From: Pseudoramibacter fermentans
Lineage (GTDB): Bacteria > Bacillota > Clostridia > Eubacteriales > Eubacteriaceae
Assembly (NCBI GenBank): GCA_009493725.1
Contig: VOGB01000003.1
Coordinates: 248,001 to 312,000 of the forward strand
Length of the DNA stretch: 64,000 nt
Direction of reading: 5' to 3'
Position numbers and translations under genes: made by a program. Positions 25,011-33,549 of the stretch are shown here, piece by piece. The stretch's first letter is position 1. Every line of letters begins with the position of its first letter. The notes under the pieces were generated by a model. The model had not been told where the DNA came from. It ran no database searches and saw nothing but the letters and a program-made list of their open reading frames with translations.

Positions 25011-25066
25011 TGTGTCCTCCCGGAACACCACATTGATTTCGTTTAAACTTAAAATGTGATAAAATA
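25011..25066 (+). repeat. Promoter-module repeat, copy 1
   Basis: A 22-base block TGTGTCCTCCCGGAACACCA(CA) and, after one base, an identical 33-base block (25034-25066) from TGATTTCG to ATAAAATA. Both occur again at 31120-31180. The first block is an imperfect dyad GTGTcC / GgAACAC. The second contains the likely promoter (TTTAAA and TAAAAT). It sits 85 bases before the first hsdM. Confidence 0.8.
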
Positions 25067-25150
25067 TAATAACAAATTAGAATTTGTCGAATTGATTCCA
25101 AGCCAACGGGTTTGGACGGGTCAATATTTTGATACAGAGAGCGAGAAAAA

Positions 25151-26695
25151 ATGATCACAGGCACATTAAAAAATAAAATTGACAATTTGTGGGAAATATT
25201 TTGGACAGGCGGTCTGACGAACCCGCTGGACGTGATCGAGCAGATGACTTATTTGATGTTCATTCACGATCTGGACGAAGCGGACGACATCCACGCGAAG
25301 GAAAGCACCATGCTCGGCGTGCCGTACCAGAGTATTTTTGCCGAAGAAGTTCAGCTCGGCAGCCGCGTGGTCGACGGCCGGCAGCTGAAATGGTCGGTAT
25401 TCCGGGATTATCCGCCGGAAAAGATGTTTGCGGTGGTGCAGGAGATGGTCTTCCCGTTTATCAAGAACCTGCACGACCAGAAGGACAGCGCGTACTCCAA
25501 ATATATGCAGGACGCGATTTTCAAGATTCCGACGCCGCTGATGCTGTCGAAGATTGTGGGAACAATGGACGATCTTTACGCGCAAATTAAGCAGAGGGAA
25601 CTGGAAACGCATCAAAAAGAGAATAAAGATAATGAAGGCGATGATATCCGAGGTGATGTTTACGAATATCTTCTGTCTAAACTCTCCAATTCGGGTGTAA
25701 ATGGCCAGTTCCGCACGCCAAGGCATATTATTAAAATGATGGTGGCATTGGTTGAGCCCAAACCAGATGACGTGATCTGCGATCCGGCTTTTGGCACGGC
25801 TGGCTTTTTATTTGAAACGGCGGATTACTTACGCAAAAATTATAAAGAAGATATTTATTACGATAAAGCCAAGAAGTATCATTACATGAACGAGATGTTT
25901 CACGGTTACGATATGGACCGGACGATGCTGCGCATCGGTGCGATGAACATGATGACCCACGGGATCGAGAACCCGTCGATCGAATACCGGGACAGCCTGT
26001 CGGATCAAAACCCGGATCGGGACCAATACACGCTGATTTTGGCCAATCCGCCCTTTAAGGGGTCGCTGGATTACGATATCGTCTCGACAGATTTGCTCAA
26101 GCTGTGCAAGACGAAGAAGACGGAGCTGCTTTTTGTTGATTTGTTTATTCAGATGCTGAAGGTCGGCGGGCGCTGCGCGTGCATCGTGCCGGACGGGGTG
26201 TTGTTCGGGTCGTCGCGGGCGCACAAGGCGCTGCGCAAGGAGCTGGTCGAAAATCAGCGGCTGGAAGCGGTGATTTCGATGCCGTCTGGGGTGTTCAAGC
26301 CTTACGCGGGGGTATCGACCGGGATTTTGATTTTTACCAAGACGGAGCACGGCGGGACGGACGACGTCTGGTTCTACGATATGAAGGCCGATGGGCTCAG
26401 CTTAGACGATAAACGCGCGCCGGTGGAAGACAATGATATTCCGGATATCATCGAACGCTTCAAGCACCGCGATCAGGAAAAGACACGCAAGCGGACAGAA
26501 CAGTCCTTCATGGTGCCGAAGCAGGAAATCGCCGACAATGATTACGATCTTTCGATTAACCGCTACAAGGAAATTGAGTACATTCCGGTTGAGTATCCGC
26601 CGACGGAAGAAATTCTGGCCGATATCCGAAAACTGGAAAAAGAAATTTCGAGCGATCTCGATGAGCTGGAAAAATTATTGAACGAGAAAAATTAG
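25151..26695 (+). CDS. hsdM: Type I restriction-modification, methyltransferase subunit HsdM
   Basis: An N6-adenine DNA methyltransferase subunit of 514 residues that works with a specificity subunit. The N-terminal helical domain (1-130) is followed by the catalytic domain, with AdoMet motif DPAFGTAGF (201-209) and catalytic NPPF (289-292). It starts with an ATG 85 bases after the repeat module. It is 10 bases before a DUF3800 gene, with hsdS further on but no hsdR in this group, so the unit can methylate. Restriction would need HsdR from the second group, whose HsdM is of a different subfamily. Composition is host-like. Confidence 0.92.
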   Translation: MITGTLKNKIDNLWEIFWTGGLTNPLDVIEQMTYLMFIHDLDEADDIHAKESTMLGVPYQSIFAEEVQLGSRVVDGRQLKWSVFRDYPPEKMFAVVQEMVFPFIKNLHDQKDSAYSKYMQDAIFKIPTPLMLSKIVGTMDDLYAQIKQRELETHQKENKDNEGDDIRGDVYEYLLSKLSNSGVNGQFRTPRHIIKMMVALVEPKPDDVICDPAFGTAGFLFETADYLRKNYKEDIYYDKAKKYHYMNEMFHGYDMDRTMLRIGAMNMMTHGIENPSIEYRDSLSDQNPDRDQYTLILANPPFKGSLDYDIVSTDLLKLCKTKKTELLFVDLFIQMLKVGGRCACIVPDGVLFGSSRAHKALRKELVENQRLEAVISMPSGVFKPYAGVSTGILIFTKTEHGGTDDVWFYDMKADGLSLDDKRAPVEDNDIPDIIERFKHRDQEKTRKRTEQSFMVPKQEIADNDYDLSINRYKEIEYIPVEYPPTEEILADIRKLEKEISSDLDELEKLLNEKN

Positions 26696-26705
26696 AGGAA
26701 GAATA

Positions 26706-27497
26706 ATGGAAACTTCAATTGTGTATTTTGATGAAACTGGTGATGATGGCTTTAACAAAAGATCTAGTGATCATTTTATTTTAACGAGTTTCTATATGTC
26801 TACAAACGTATGGAAAGATAATTTTTATCTTATGAGAGAACTTCGTAAAAAATTTAAAGCACAATATGGATTTAGAATAAAAGAAGAAATGCACACCAAA
26901 CAATTCTTAGCGAATAAAAATCCTTATTGCCAGTATCCTTGGTCGGAAGAAACCAGAAAAGAAATATTGTGTCAATACGCAAAAGCAATTTCAAAAATGG
27001 ATGCTCGCTCAATTAATGTAATTATTGATAAAAGGAATATTAAATCGGAAAATTATAAAATATTAGATAGAGCATTAACCTATAATTTGCAAAGAATAGA
27101 AAATGACAGCTCAGGAAAATGGAATTACCTTGTAATTACTGATGAAGGACGTCTTGCACCAATGCGCCAAACGGCTCGTCGACTTCAGATATATAATCCA
27201 ATTCCATCTCATTATCAAGGAAACTATTATAATCGACCATTAAATGGGTTGATAGAAGATATTTTGGATAAAAACTCATCGCAATCGTATTTTATCCAAA
27301 TTTGTGATTTCATTTCATATTTTGTGCATCTTGATTTTATTGTTCGCGTTCGAGGGAGAGATCTTCCCGGAAGAGCAGCGCGACTGATTGATTATAATTT
27401 TGTAAAAAAGATTTTGGATATATTAAAAGATGGAGATGTGCTGAATTTAAAAGCGAATTTGTCAAATGAATATGGATTTGTTATTTATCCAAAATAA
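26706..27497 (+). CDS. DUF3800-family protein
   Basis: A protein of 263 residues of the DUF3800 family, marked by an N-terminal acidic motif YFDETGDDG (7-15) and a C-terminal acidic site near QICDFISYF. The family has an RNase H-like fold and is often found in defence islands and prophages; activity is unproven. AT-rich compared with hsdM, it lies 10 bases after that gene and 99 bases before hsdS. A role as accessory nuclease of the modification group is inference. Confidence 0.8.
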   Translation: METSIVYFDETGDDGFNKRSSDHFILTSFYMSTNVWKDNFYLMRELRKKFKAQYGFRIKEEMHTKQFLANKNPYCQYPWSEETRKEILCQYAKAISKMDARSINVIIDKRNIKSENYKILDRALTYNLQRIENDSSGKWNYLVITDEGRLAPMRQTARRLQIYNPIPSHYQGNYYNRPLNGLIEDILDKNSSQSYFIQICDFISYFVHLDFIVRVRGRDLPGRAARLIDYNFVKKILDILKDGDVLNLKANLSNEYGFVIYPK

Positions 27498-27596
27498 AAA
27501 ACACCACCTACATCGCATTCGCGGGTTCAGTGGTTCATATATAATATACAATAATTGATGAAAAAAGTCAAATAAATTAAGATTTGTGGGGAAAAG

Positions 27597-28667
27597 ATGA
27601 AAAAAACATTCTCTGAGGTTTTAACGATAAAAAATGGAAAAAATCAGAAGAAAGTAGAAAATCCAGAGGGGAAATATCCAATTTACGGAAGTGGTGGAAT
27701 AATGGGATTTGCGGATAATTTTATTTGTGAAGCAAACACCGTAGTAATTGGAAGAAAAGGAAATATAAATAATCCAATTTTCGTGGAAGAACCATTTTGG
27801 AATGTAGATACAGCTTTTGGACTTGAGGCTGATAAGAGAGTTCTTTTGCCAAAATATTTGTATTATTTTTGCAAACACCATAATTTTGAACGCTATAACA
27901 GAACTGTGACAATACCAAGTTTAACTAAATCGGATTTGTTAAGAGTAAAAATTGATTTACCATCATTGAGTAAACAACAATTAATCATTGATCGGTTAAC
28001 AAAAATAGAAGATATTTTAAGCAAAAGAAGAAAAGAATTAAAAAATTTAGATACGTTAGTTAAAGCCCGATTTGTCGAGATGTTTAATTTGAGTAATTGT
28101 GACTATAAACCTCTTGGAGAATGTACTGATTTTGTTGACTATAGAGGACATACACCAAAATTATCGAACGAAGGTACAATTCGCATGGTTAATGCTAAAT
28201 CCGTAGGAAAAGGATTTTTTAAGTATATCGATGAATATATAACGGAAGAAACTTATGAGTTATGGATGCATCGAGGATTTGGTTGTCCTGGTGATATTTT
28301 ATTTGTGACAGAGGGACATACATTCGGTAATACTTGCTTGATTCCTGATGATATGAAAAAATTTGCATTGGGACAAAGGGTTATTACTATAAAAGGACAT
28401 AATGAAATAAAAAACGCTTTCTTATGTTCATATATGCAAACTAATAACTTTTGGGAAGATATTAATGTTTATAGGACAGGAGGAACTGCACAAGGGATAC
28501 GAAGTAAAGACTTGGTAAAAGTTGCTGTTCCTATACCACCGATTGAGCAACAAACAGAATTTACGAATTTTGATGATCAGATCAACAAATCAAAAGCTGC
28601 GATTCAGAAGTCCATTGATAAAACACAGATGCTGTTCGATAGTTTGATGCAGGAATACTTTAGTTAA
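27597..28667 (+). CDS. hsdS: Type I restriction-modification, specificity subunit HsdS
   Basis: A DNA-recognition subunit of 356 residues with two target-recognition domains (about 1-140 and 170-320), each followed by a conserved helix (QQLIIDRLTKIEDILSKRRK, and EQQTEFTNFDDQINKSKAAI). It is slightly short because the first domain starts at residue 1 without a leader helix. AT-rich, with many A/T codons, unlike hsdM. It is followed 41 bases later by a tyrosine recombinase, an arrangement known for invertible specificity genes, though no second hsdS copy in inverted orientation is seen here. Confidence 0.9.
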   Translation: MKKTFSEVLTIKNGKNQKKVENPEGKYPIYGSGGIMGFADNFICEANTVVIGRKGNINNPIFVEEPFWNVDTAFGLEADKRVLLPKYLYYFCKHHNFERYNRTVTIPSLTKSDLLRVKIDLPSLSKQQLIIDRLTKIEDILSKRRKELKNLDTLVKARFVEMFNLSNCDYKPLGECTDFVDYRGHTPKLSNEGTIRMVNAKSVGKGFFKYIDEYITEETYELWMHRGFGCPGDILFVTEGHTFGNTCLIPDDMKKFALGQRVITIKGHNEIKNAFLCSYMQTNNFWEDINVYRTGGTAQGIRSKDLVKVAVPIPPIEQQTEFTNFDDQINKSKAAIQKSIDKTQMLFDSLMQEYFS

Positions 28668-28681
28668 GACTCACCTGGTAA

Positions 28682-28701
28682 ACTCCTGATTAAAAAGGAG
28701 T
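28682..28701 (+). promoter_or_regulatory. Hairpin covering the recombinase ribosome binding site
   Basis: ACTCCT (28682-28687) can pair with AGGAGT (28696-28701) across an eight-base loop. The right arm contains the AAGGAG site of the recombinase start at 28709. The pairing would hide the site and lower translation unless opened. Confidence 0.5.
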
Positions 28702-28708
28702 GTTGACC

Positions 28709-29680
28709 ATGATGGAAGAAAAGATTGTGGCGATTGTCAACGAAATGGCTGAGGTATTGAGTGTAGCGCAGATGAAGAAATTACAGGAGACCCTTTTGCG
28801 CCATCTTGCTGAAAATACGGCTGCACCTCAAAATATTTCAAACACAGAATACGTGGCGCTGTTTTTAGAGGCTAAAACCGTTGAGGGCTGTTCGCCGCGG
28901 ACCATCGCTTATTATCGAGCAACCATTGCCCACCTGCTGGCCGCCGTTCACGCGCCGGTCCGTCAGATCACAACGGAACAAATCCGCGCGTATTTGGCCG
29001 ACTACCCTAATCGCAATCAATGCTCGAAAGTGACCGTCGATAACATTCGGCGGAATCTTTCGAGCTTTTTTTCGTGGCTCGAGGAAGAAAATTATATTTT
29101 AAAGAGCCCAATGCGGCGCATCCATAAAATCAGAACAAAAAAACCGGTGAAAAACATCATCAACGACGAATGCATCGAAAAGCTGCGCGACGGCTGTACC
29201 GAGCCCCGCGATTTAGCCATGATCGATTTTCTGTATTCTACAGGGATTCGCGTCGGCGAGCTAGTCAATTTAAACATCCGCGACGTAAATTTCCAGTCCA
29301 GGGAATGTGTGGTTTTCGGAAAAGGCAATAAAGAGCGGATCGTTTATTTCGACGCGAAGTCAAAAATTCATCTCCAGCATTATCTGGCCACGCGGCAGGA
29401 CGACAACCCGGCTTTGTTTGTTGCGCTCAACGCGCCGTACAGCCGGCTGAAGATCAGCGGGGTGGAAATTCGTCTGCGCCGGCTCGGCAGAAGGCTGAAC
29501 CTGGAGCGCATCCATCCGCATAAATTCAGGCGGACCATGGCGACCCGCGCCATCGACAAGGGAATGCCGATTGAACAGGTGCAAAGGCTTCTGGGACATT
29601 CGCAAATCGACACGACGATGCAGTACGCGATCGTCAATCAATCCAATGTAAAATCCTCTCATCGCCGGTATATTGGATAG
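28709..29680 (+). CDS. Tyrosine recombinase next to hsdS
   Basis: A site-specific recombinase of 323 residues. A SAM-like N-terminal DNA-binding domain (about 45-135) precedes the catalytic domain with Arg181 in TGIRVGEL, Lys205 in GKGNKER, His271 and Arg274 in HPHKFRR, His297 in LLGHSQ and Tyr306 in TTMQY. All catalytic residues are present. The ATG at 28709 lies eight bases after AAGGAG; a GTG inside the site is less likely. Recombinases here often invert hsdS segments to switch recognition. It is convergent with the Fic gene, 14 bases apart. Confidence 0.88.
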   Translation: MMEEKIVAIVNEMAEVLSVAQMKKLQETLLRHLAENTAAPQNISNTEYVALFLEAKTVEGCSPRTIAYYRATIAHLLAAVHAPVRQITTEQIRAYLADYPNRNQCSKVTVDNIRRNLSSFFSWLEEENYILKSPMRRIHKIRTKKPVKNIINDECIEKLRDGCTEPRDLAMIDFLYSTGIRVGELVNLNIRDVNFQSRECVVFGKGNKERIVYFDAKSKIHLQHYLATRQDDNPALFVALNAPYSRLKISGVEIRLRRLGRRLNLERIHPHKFRRTMATRAIDKGMPIEQVQRLLGHSQIDTTMQYAIVNQSNVKSSHRRYIG

Positions 29681-29694
29681 AAGGACCGTTTTAT

Positions 29695-30687
29695 TTATCG
29701 ACGATACCGTTGATTTCTGCTGGTTGGCTTGTCCGGCAGGGTCATGGTAATCAGGCCCTGTGCCAACGCGGGTTTTAAATAATGCGCGCGGAAAGACCGC
29801 ATGGCACGCAGACCGACGAGATGCATCAATTCGACGGCGCTGTAGGTTTCCCCCGGTTCCATGACGGAAAGCAGCTTTTTAAGAGGGGCAGTCAGGGGTT
29901 CGGGCGGCGCGGTGACTTCTGTTTCAACATCTTTGAGGATTTCATCGATCCGATTCAGCATAAAGGTAATAAAAAGCGTGGACTGGCCTTGGGCGTTGCA
30001 TGCAGCAATGGCATCGTAGTAGCCGCTTTGAAAATTTCTGATCTGACTTTCCAACGGGACATATTGAAAAATTTCTTTCCACTGATACAAAAGCACCGTC
30101 TGCCAAAGTCTCGCCATTCGTCCGTTTCCATCGGCGAAAGGATGAATAAACACAAACTCATAATGAAAAATGCTAGAAAGAATCAGCGGATGAATTTTAC
30201 CCTCGGTACGTTTCATCCATTGAAAAAGGTCGTCCATCAGCTTGGGAACCATATTTGCAGGAGGCGCCATGAAAATACAACGATCCCCATCGAAAACGCC
30301 GACGCCGCCATGTCGGAAAGTGCCAGATTCATTTACAGTCAGATGGGTCATGATGCCGTGAATTTTTTTCAAATCGTTTAGCGAATAAGGGTCGATCACA
30401 GGGATCTGATCGTAAGCTTCATAGGCGTTTTGAACTTCCTGAATTTCTTTGGCGGGCCCCAAAACGGAATGACCGTCAAGCACGGCTTTGACTTGGCCGA
30501 TTGATAGGGAATTGGCTTCTATGGCCAGGGAAGAATGAATAGAACGGATTCGATTGTCGCGGCGCAGCTGCGGTTTTGCGCTGAGGTTGTGGAAGGTTTG
30601 AATCTTGCCTGCTTTTTCAGCAATTTGGCTGACGAGGATCAGCATTTCATCTGTAATTTGATACGGAGGGGTATATTGGGTATTCAT
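29695..30687 (-). CDS. Fic-family AMP transferase
   Basis: A Fic protein of 330 residues with the complete active-site motif HPFADGNGR at residues 182-190, which in the family moves AMP from ATP to target proteins. An N-terminal helix carries SSLAIEAN (about 52-59), the usual self-inhibition helix with the inhibitory Glu. The C-terminal 90 residues form a winged-helix-like domain (PLKKLLSVMEPGETYSAVEL). The ATG at 30687 has AGAGGA upstream; a longer frame through the leader repeats is unlikely. The target is not predictable. It sits inside the defence island, opposite to the other genes. Confidence 0.9.
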   Translation of the reverse strand: MNTQYTPPYQITDEMLILVSQIAEKAGKIQTFHNLSAKPQLRRDNRIRSIHSSLAIEANSLSIGQVKAVLDGHSVLGPAKEIQEVQNAYEAYDQIPVIDPYSLNDLKKIHGIMTHLTVNESGTFRHGGVGVFDGDRCIFMAPPANMVPKLMDDLFQWMKRTEGKIHPLILSSIFHYEFVFIHPFADGNGRMARLWQTVLLYQWKEIFQYVPLESQIRNFQSGYYDAIAACNAQGQSTLFITFMLNRIDEILKDVETEVTAPPEPLTAPLKKLLSVMEPGETYSAVELMHLVGLRAMRSFRAHYLKPALAQGLITMTLPDKPTSRNQRYRR

Positions 30688-30702
30688 GTTTTCCTCTTTT
30701 AT

Positions 30703-30743
30703 CATCTTAGGCTTTTTCTTAGGCTCTATCTTAGGCTCTATTA
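30703..30743 (-). repeat. Three 12-base repeats in the Fic leader, with -10 box
   Basis: Three tandem copies close to GAGCCTAAGATA on the minus strand between a TATAAT box (30738-30743) and the Fic ribosome binding site. Such repeats can change copy number and shift leader length. Confidence 0.55.
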
Positions 30744-30890
30744 TAACGGAAGAAGTCTTGAAAAACAATTCAAATTAAGATTTCACGCTAACAAGCCATA
30801 TACTTTAATGAAAATGAGCCAAACGTTGTATTAAAGATAGTCTAAACACTGTAGTTTGAATTTGATAGAAAAAATTTAGAGGTGAAGGCA

Positions 30891-31061
30891 ATGGGTGAGT
30901 TTCGTAATGATGCGAGGATCGAATCCGAGGCGGAAGAAAAGAACGAATTTTACGAGGATTTGATGAATGGGTTCAATGAAGTGTTAGCTGATCTCAGAGG
31001 AGAAATCCACATCAAACGCGACATTGTGACGGTTGAGGCGAAATTCGATTCTGACGAGTAA
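30891..31061 (+). CDS. Small acidic protein of unknown function
   Basis: A protein of 56 residues with a strong GAGGTGAAGG site seven bases before the ATG. It is acidic (EAEEKNEFYEDLMNGFNEVL), one predicted helix followed by a short beta region (HIKRDIVTVEAKF). It is followed by a clear terminator at 31084-31113. It lies divergent from the Fic gene, and upstream of hsdR. Size, charge and position would fit an antitoxin, a Fic regulator or an anti-restriction control protein, but there is no sequence proof. Not recognised. Confidence 0.6.
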   Translation: MGEFRNDARIESEAEEKNEFYEDLMNGFNEVLADLRGEIHIKRDIVTVEAKFDSDE

Positions 31062-31083
31062 TCAATCATTAATATTTTTCTTC

Positions 31084-31113
31084 AGCACTGCAGCGCGTCT
31101 GCGGTGCTTTTTA
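31084..31113 (+). terminator. Terminator after small acidic protein
   Basis: Stem AGCACTGCAG / CTGCGGTGCT with one wobble pair, then TTTTTAT. Directly before the second promoter module. Confidence 0.8.
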
Positions 31114-31119
31114 TTTGGA

Positions 31120-31180
31120 TGTGTCCTCCCGGAACACCACAGGGTCATGATTTCGTTTAAACTTAAAATGTGATAAAATA
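31120..31180 (+). repeat. Promoter-module repeat, copy 2
   Basis: The same 22-base block as at 25011-25032, six extra bases, then the same 33-base promoter block (31148-31180). It lies 45 bases before the hsdR start. The two restriction-modification groups therefore share upstream control DNA. Confidence 0.8.
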
Positions 31181-31224
31181 GAAACAAATCAAACGACGGC
31201 AGAATCAAGGGGGAGGTGGCAACG

Positions 31225-33543
31225 ATGATTCTGGACAAGAAGCAGATGACCGAAGAAGACATCAAGCTCAATTACATCACGCCGGCTTTGAACAACAAGG
31301 GGTGGAAGAACGGCGACAACATCACGATGGAGACCCGGATCACGGACGGGCGGATCAACCTCAAGGGCAATCTGGCCTACCGCGAAAAGCCGAAGCGGGT
31401 GGACTATCTGCTTTATATCAATAAGTATCATCCGATCGCGGTGGTCGAGGCGAAGGACAACACCCACACGCCGTCCTTCGGGATTCAGCAGGCCAAGACC
31501 TACGCGCAGATGCTCGACCTGCCCTACGCCTACAGCACCAACGGCGATATGTTTCACGAGTTCAATTTTTTGACCGGCAAAGAGCGGACCTTTCCGATGA
31601 ACGCCTTTCCGACGGTGGAGACGATGCTGGCGCGCTACAAAGCCGAGAAGCATCTAACCGACACGGAAAAGCGGCTGATCGATCAGCCCTATTACTCGAG
31701 CCAGAACAGTTATCCGCCGCGGTACTACCAGCGCAACGCCGTCAACCGGACCCTCGACGCGATCGCTCGGGGGCAGGACCGGATTCTGCTCGTGATGGCC
31801 ACAGGCACCGGCAAAACCTACACGGCCTTCCAGATTGTGTACCGGCTGCTGAGCAGCGGCATGAAGCACAAGGTGCTCTACCTCGCGGATCGGAACAACC
31901 TTGTCAACCAGTCGATTGAGCAGGATTTCGCCCCGCTGGAAAAGGTGACCCACAAGGTCAATTACGCGAAGGACAAGAAGAGCACGATCACATCCTATCA
32001 GGTGTATTTCGCGCTGTACCAGCAGCTCATCGGCGATGACGACGCCGAACATTACCGCGAGCTGTTCGATCAGGATTTCTTCGATTTGATCATCGTGGAC
32101 GAATGTCACCGCGGTTCGGCCAAGGCGGACAGCCGGTGGCGACGGATTCTCGAATATTTTTCGGGCGCGACCCAGATCGGCATGACGGCGACGCCCAAGG
32201 AAACCAAATACGTGTCGAACATCGCCTATTTCGGCGAACCGGTTTACCAGTACAGCCTGAAGGCCGGCATCGACGACGGTTTTCTCGCGCCCTTTAAGGT
32301 GGTCGGCGTGACGCTAAACATCAGCGACGGCTGGCGCCCGCGCAAAGGCCAGCGGGACAAATTCGGCAACGTGATCGAGGACCGCGTGTATAACAACATG
32401 GATTACGACTACAACATTGTGCTCGAGGATCGGACCCGTGAGGTGGCGGGACGCATCACCGCGTATTTGAAGGCGACGGACCGGATGCAGAAGACGATCG
32501 TGTTCTGCCCGACCGAGGACGCGGCGGATCGCATGAAGACCGCCCTCGTCAACCTGAATTCAGACATGGTGCGGGAAAACCCGGATTACGTCGTGCGCAT
32601 CACCAGCAGCGACGTCTACGGCAAGAGCAAGCTGAAGTATTTCACGTCGGTGACGAGCAAGTATCCGGTGATCGCGACGACCTCGGAGCTGCTTTCCACC
32701 GGGACGGACTGCAAAATGGTCAAGCTGATTGTCATCGACAAAAACGTGAATTCGATGACCCAGTTTAAGCAGATGATCGGTCGGGGCACCCGCGTGCGCG
32801 AGGATCAGGGCAAGCTGAGCTTCGTGGTCATGGATTTCAGAGGGGTGGCGAGGTTGTTTGCCGACCCCGATTGGGACGGGCCGATCGAAATCGACGACGA
32901 CTTCGACCCGACGCCTAAGCCCGAGCCTGAACCGAAGCCCGGCCCGGGGCCAGGGCCTTTGCCGGGCGATCCGATCCCCTACGTGGGCGAGGACGGCTGC
33001 CAGGTCAAGGTGCTGCAGGAGGTCGTCTCGGTTTACGACGCCGACGGCAAGCTGCTGCGGCAGGAAAACATCATCGACTACACCCGCAAGAATATCCGCG
33101 GAGCTTACGCGGACCTTCGCGCCTTTGTGAACACATGGTCGAAGGCAGAAAAGAAGGCGGTGATCACCGAAGCCCTCGCCAAGCGGGGCATCGATCTGGA
33201 ACAGATCAAGCGGGACCAGGGAATGGCCGATGTGGACGATTTCGACTTTATCATCCATGTGGCCTACGACGGCAAGCCCCTGACCCGGCGCGAACGGGCG
33301 GACAACGTGAAGAAGCGGGATTTCCTGCACCGCTACAGCGGCGTGGCCCGGGAGGTCATTGAGGCGCTCCTCGACAAGTACGCCGATGACGGCATCGACG
33401 AAATCGAAAAGACGGAAATCCTGAAGCTGGATCCCTTTAGGAAAATCGGCAAGCCGTCGCGGATCGCCAAGCTGTTCGGCGGCCGCAAGGGGTATCTGCA
33501 GGCGGTCAAGGATTTGGAAAATGAAATTTACAGAATAGGATAA
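31225..33543 (+). CDS. hsdR: Type I restriction enzyme, HsdR subunit
   Basis: A motor-nuclease subunit of 772 residues. The N-terminal nuclease site shows Asp60, then Glu75 and Lys77 in VVEAK, then a Gln-rich IQQAK. The SF2 helicase motor has Walker A ATGTGKT (192-198), DECH (292-295), GMTATP and the late motif QMIGRGTRVRED. A Pro-rich linker (DPTPKPEPEPKPGPGPGPLP) at about 565-590 leads to the HsdM-binding C-terminus, as in EcoEI-type HsdR. The ATG at 31225 has GGGAGG. It is followed six bases later by hsdM. The family cuts DNA after translocation when the target is unmethylated. Confidence 0.93.
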   Translation: MILDKKQMTEEDIKLNYITPALNNKGWKNGDNITMETRITDGRINLKGNLAYREKPKRVDYLLYINKYHPIAVVEAKDNTHTPSFGIQQAKTYAQMLDLPYAYSTNGDMFHEFNFLTGKERTFPMNAFPTVETMLARYKAEKHLTDTEKRLIDQPYYSSQNSYPPRYYQRNAVNRTLDAIARGQDRILLVMATGTGKTYTAFQIVYRLLSSGMKHKVLYLADRNNLVNQSIEQDFAPLEKVTHKVNYAKDKKSTITSYQVYFALYQQLIGDDDAEHYRELFDQDFFDLIIVDECHRGSAKADSRWRRILEYFSGATQIGMTATPKETKYVSNIAYFGEPVYQYSLKAGIDDGFLAPFKVVGVTLNISDGWRPRKGQRDKFGNVIEDRVYNNMDYDYNIVLEDRTREVAGRITAYLKATDRMQKTIVFCPTEDAADRMKTALVNLNSDMVRENPDYVVRITSSDVYGKSKLKYFTSVTSKYPVIATTSELLSTGTDCKMVKLIVIDKNVNSMTQFKQMIGRGTRVREDQGKLSFVVMDFRGVARLFADPDWDGPIEIDDDFDPTPKPEPEPKPGPGPGPLPGDPIPYVGEDGCQVKVLQEVVSVYDADGKLLRQENIIDYTRKNIRGAYADLRAFVNTWSKAEKKAVITEALAKRGIDLEQIKRDQGMADVDDFDFIIHVAYDGKPLTRRERADNVKKRDFLHRYSGVAREVIEALLDKYADDGIDEIEKTEILKLDPFRKIGKPSRIAKLFGGRKGYLQAVKDLENEIYRIG

Positions 33544-33549
33544 GCATTC

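Noticed and set aside
25034..25066. Possible CRISPR-type or attachment-site repeat at the island edge
   Set aside because: Only two copies, 6.1 kb apart, each at a promoter position; no matching copy at the right end (near 40540), so it does not look like an attachment site.
28100..29700. Search for an inverted second hsdS near the recombinase, as in invertible type I loci
   Set aside because: No inverted copy of hsdS or long inverted repeat seen; the next hsdS (35033) is in the same direction and of different sequence.
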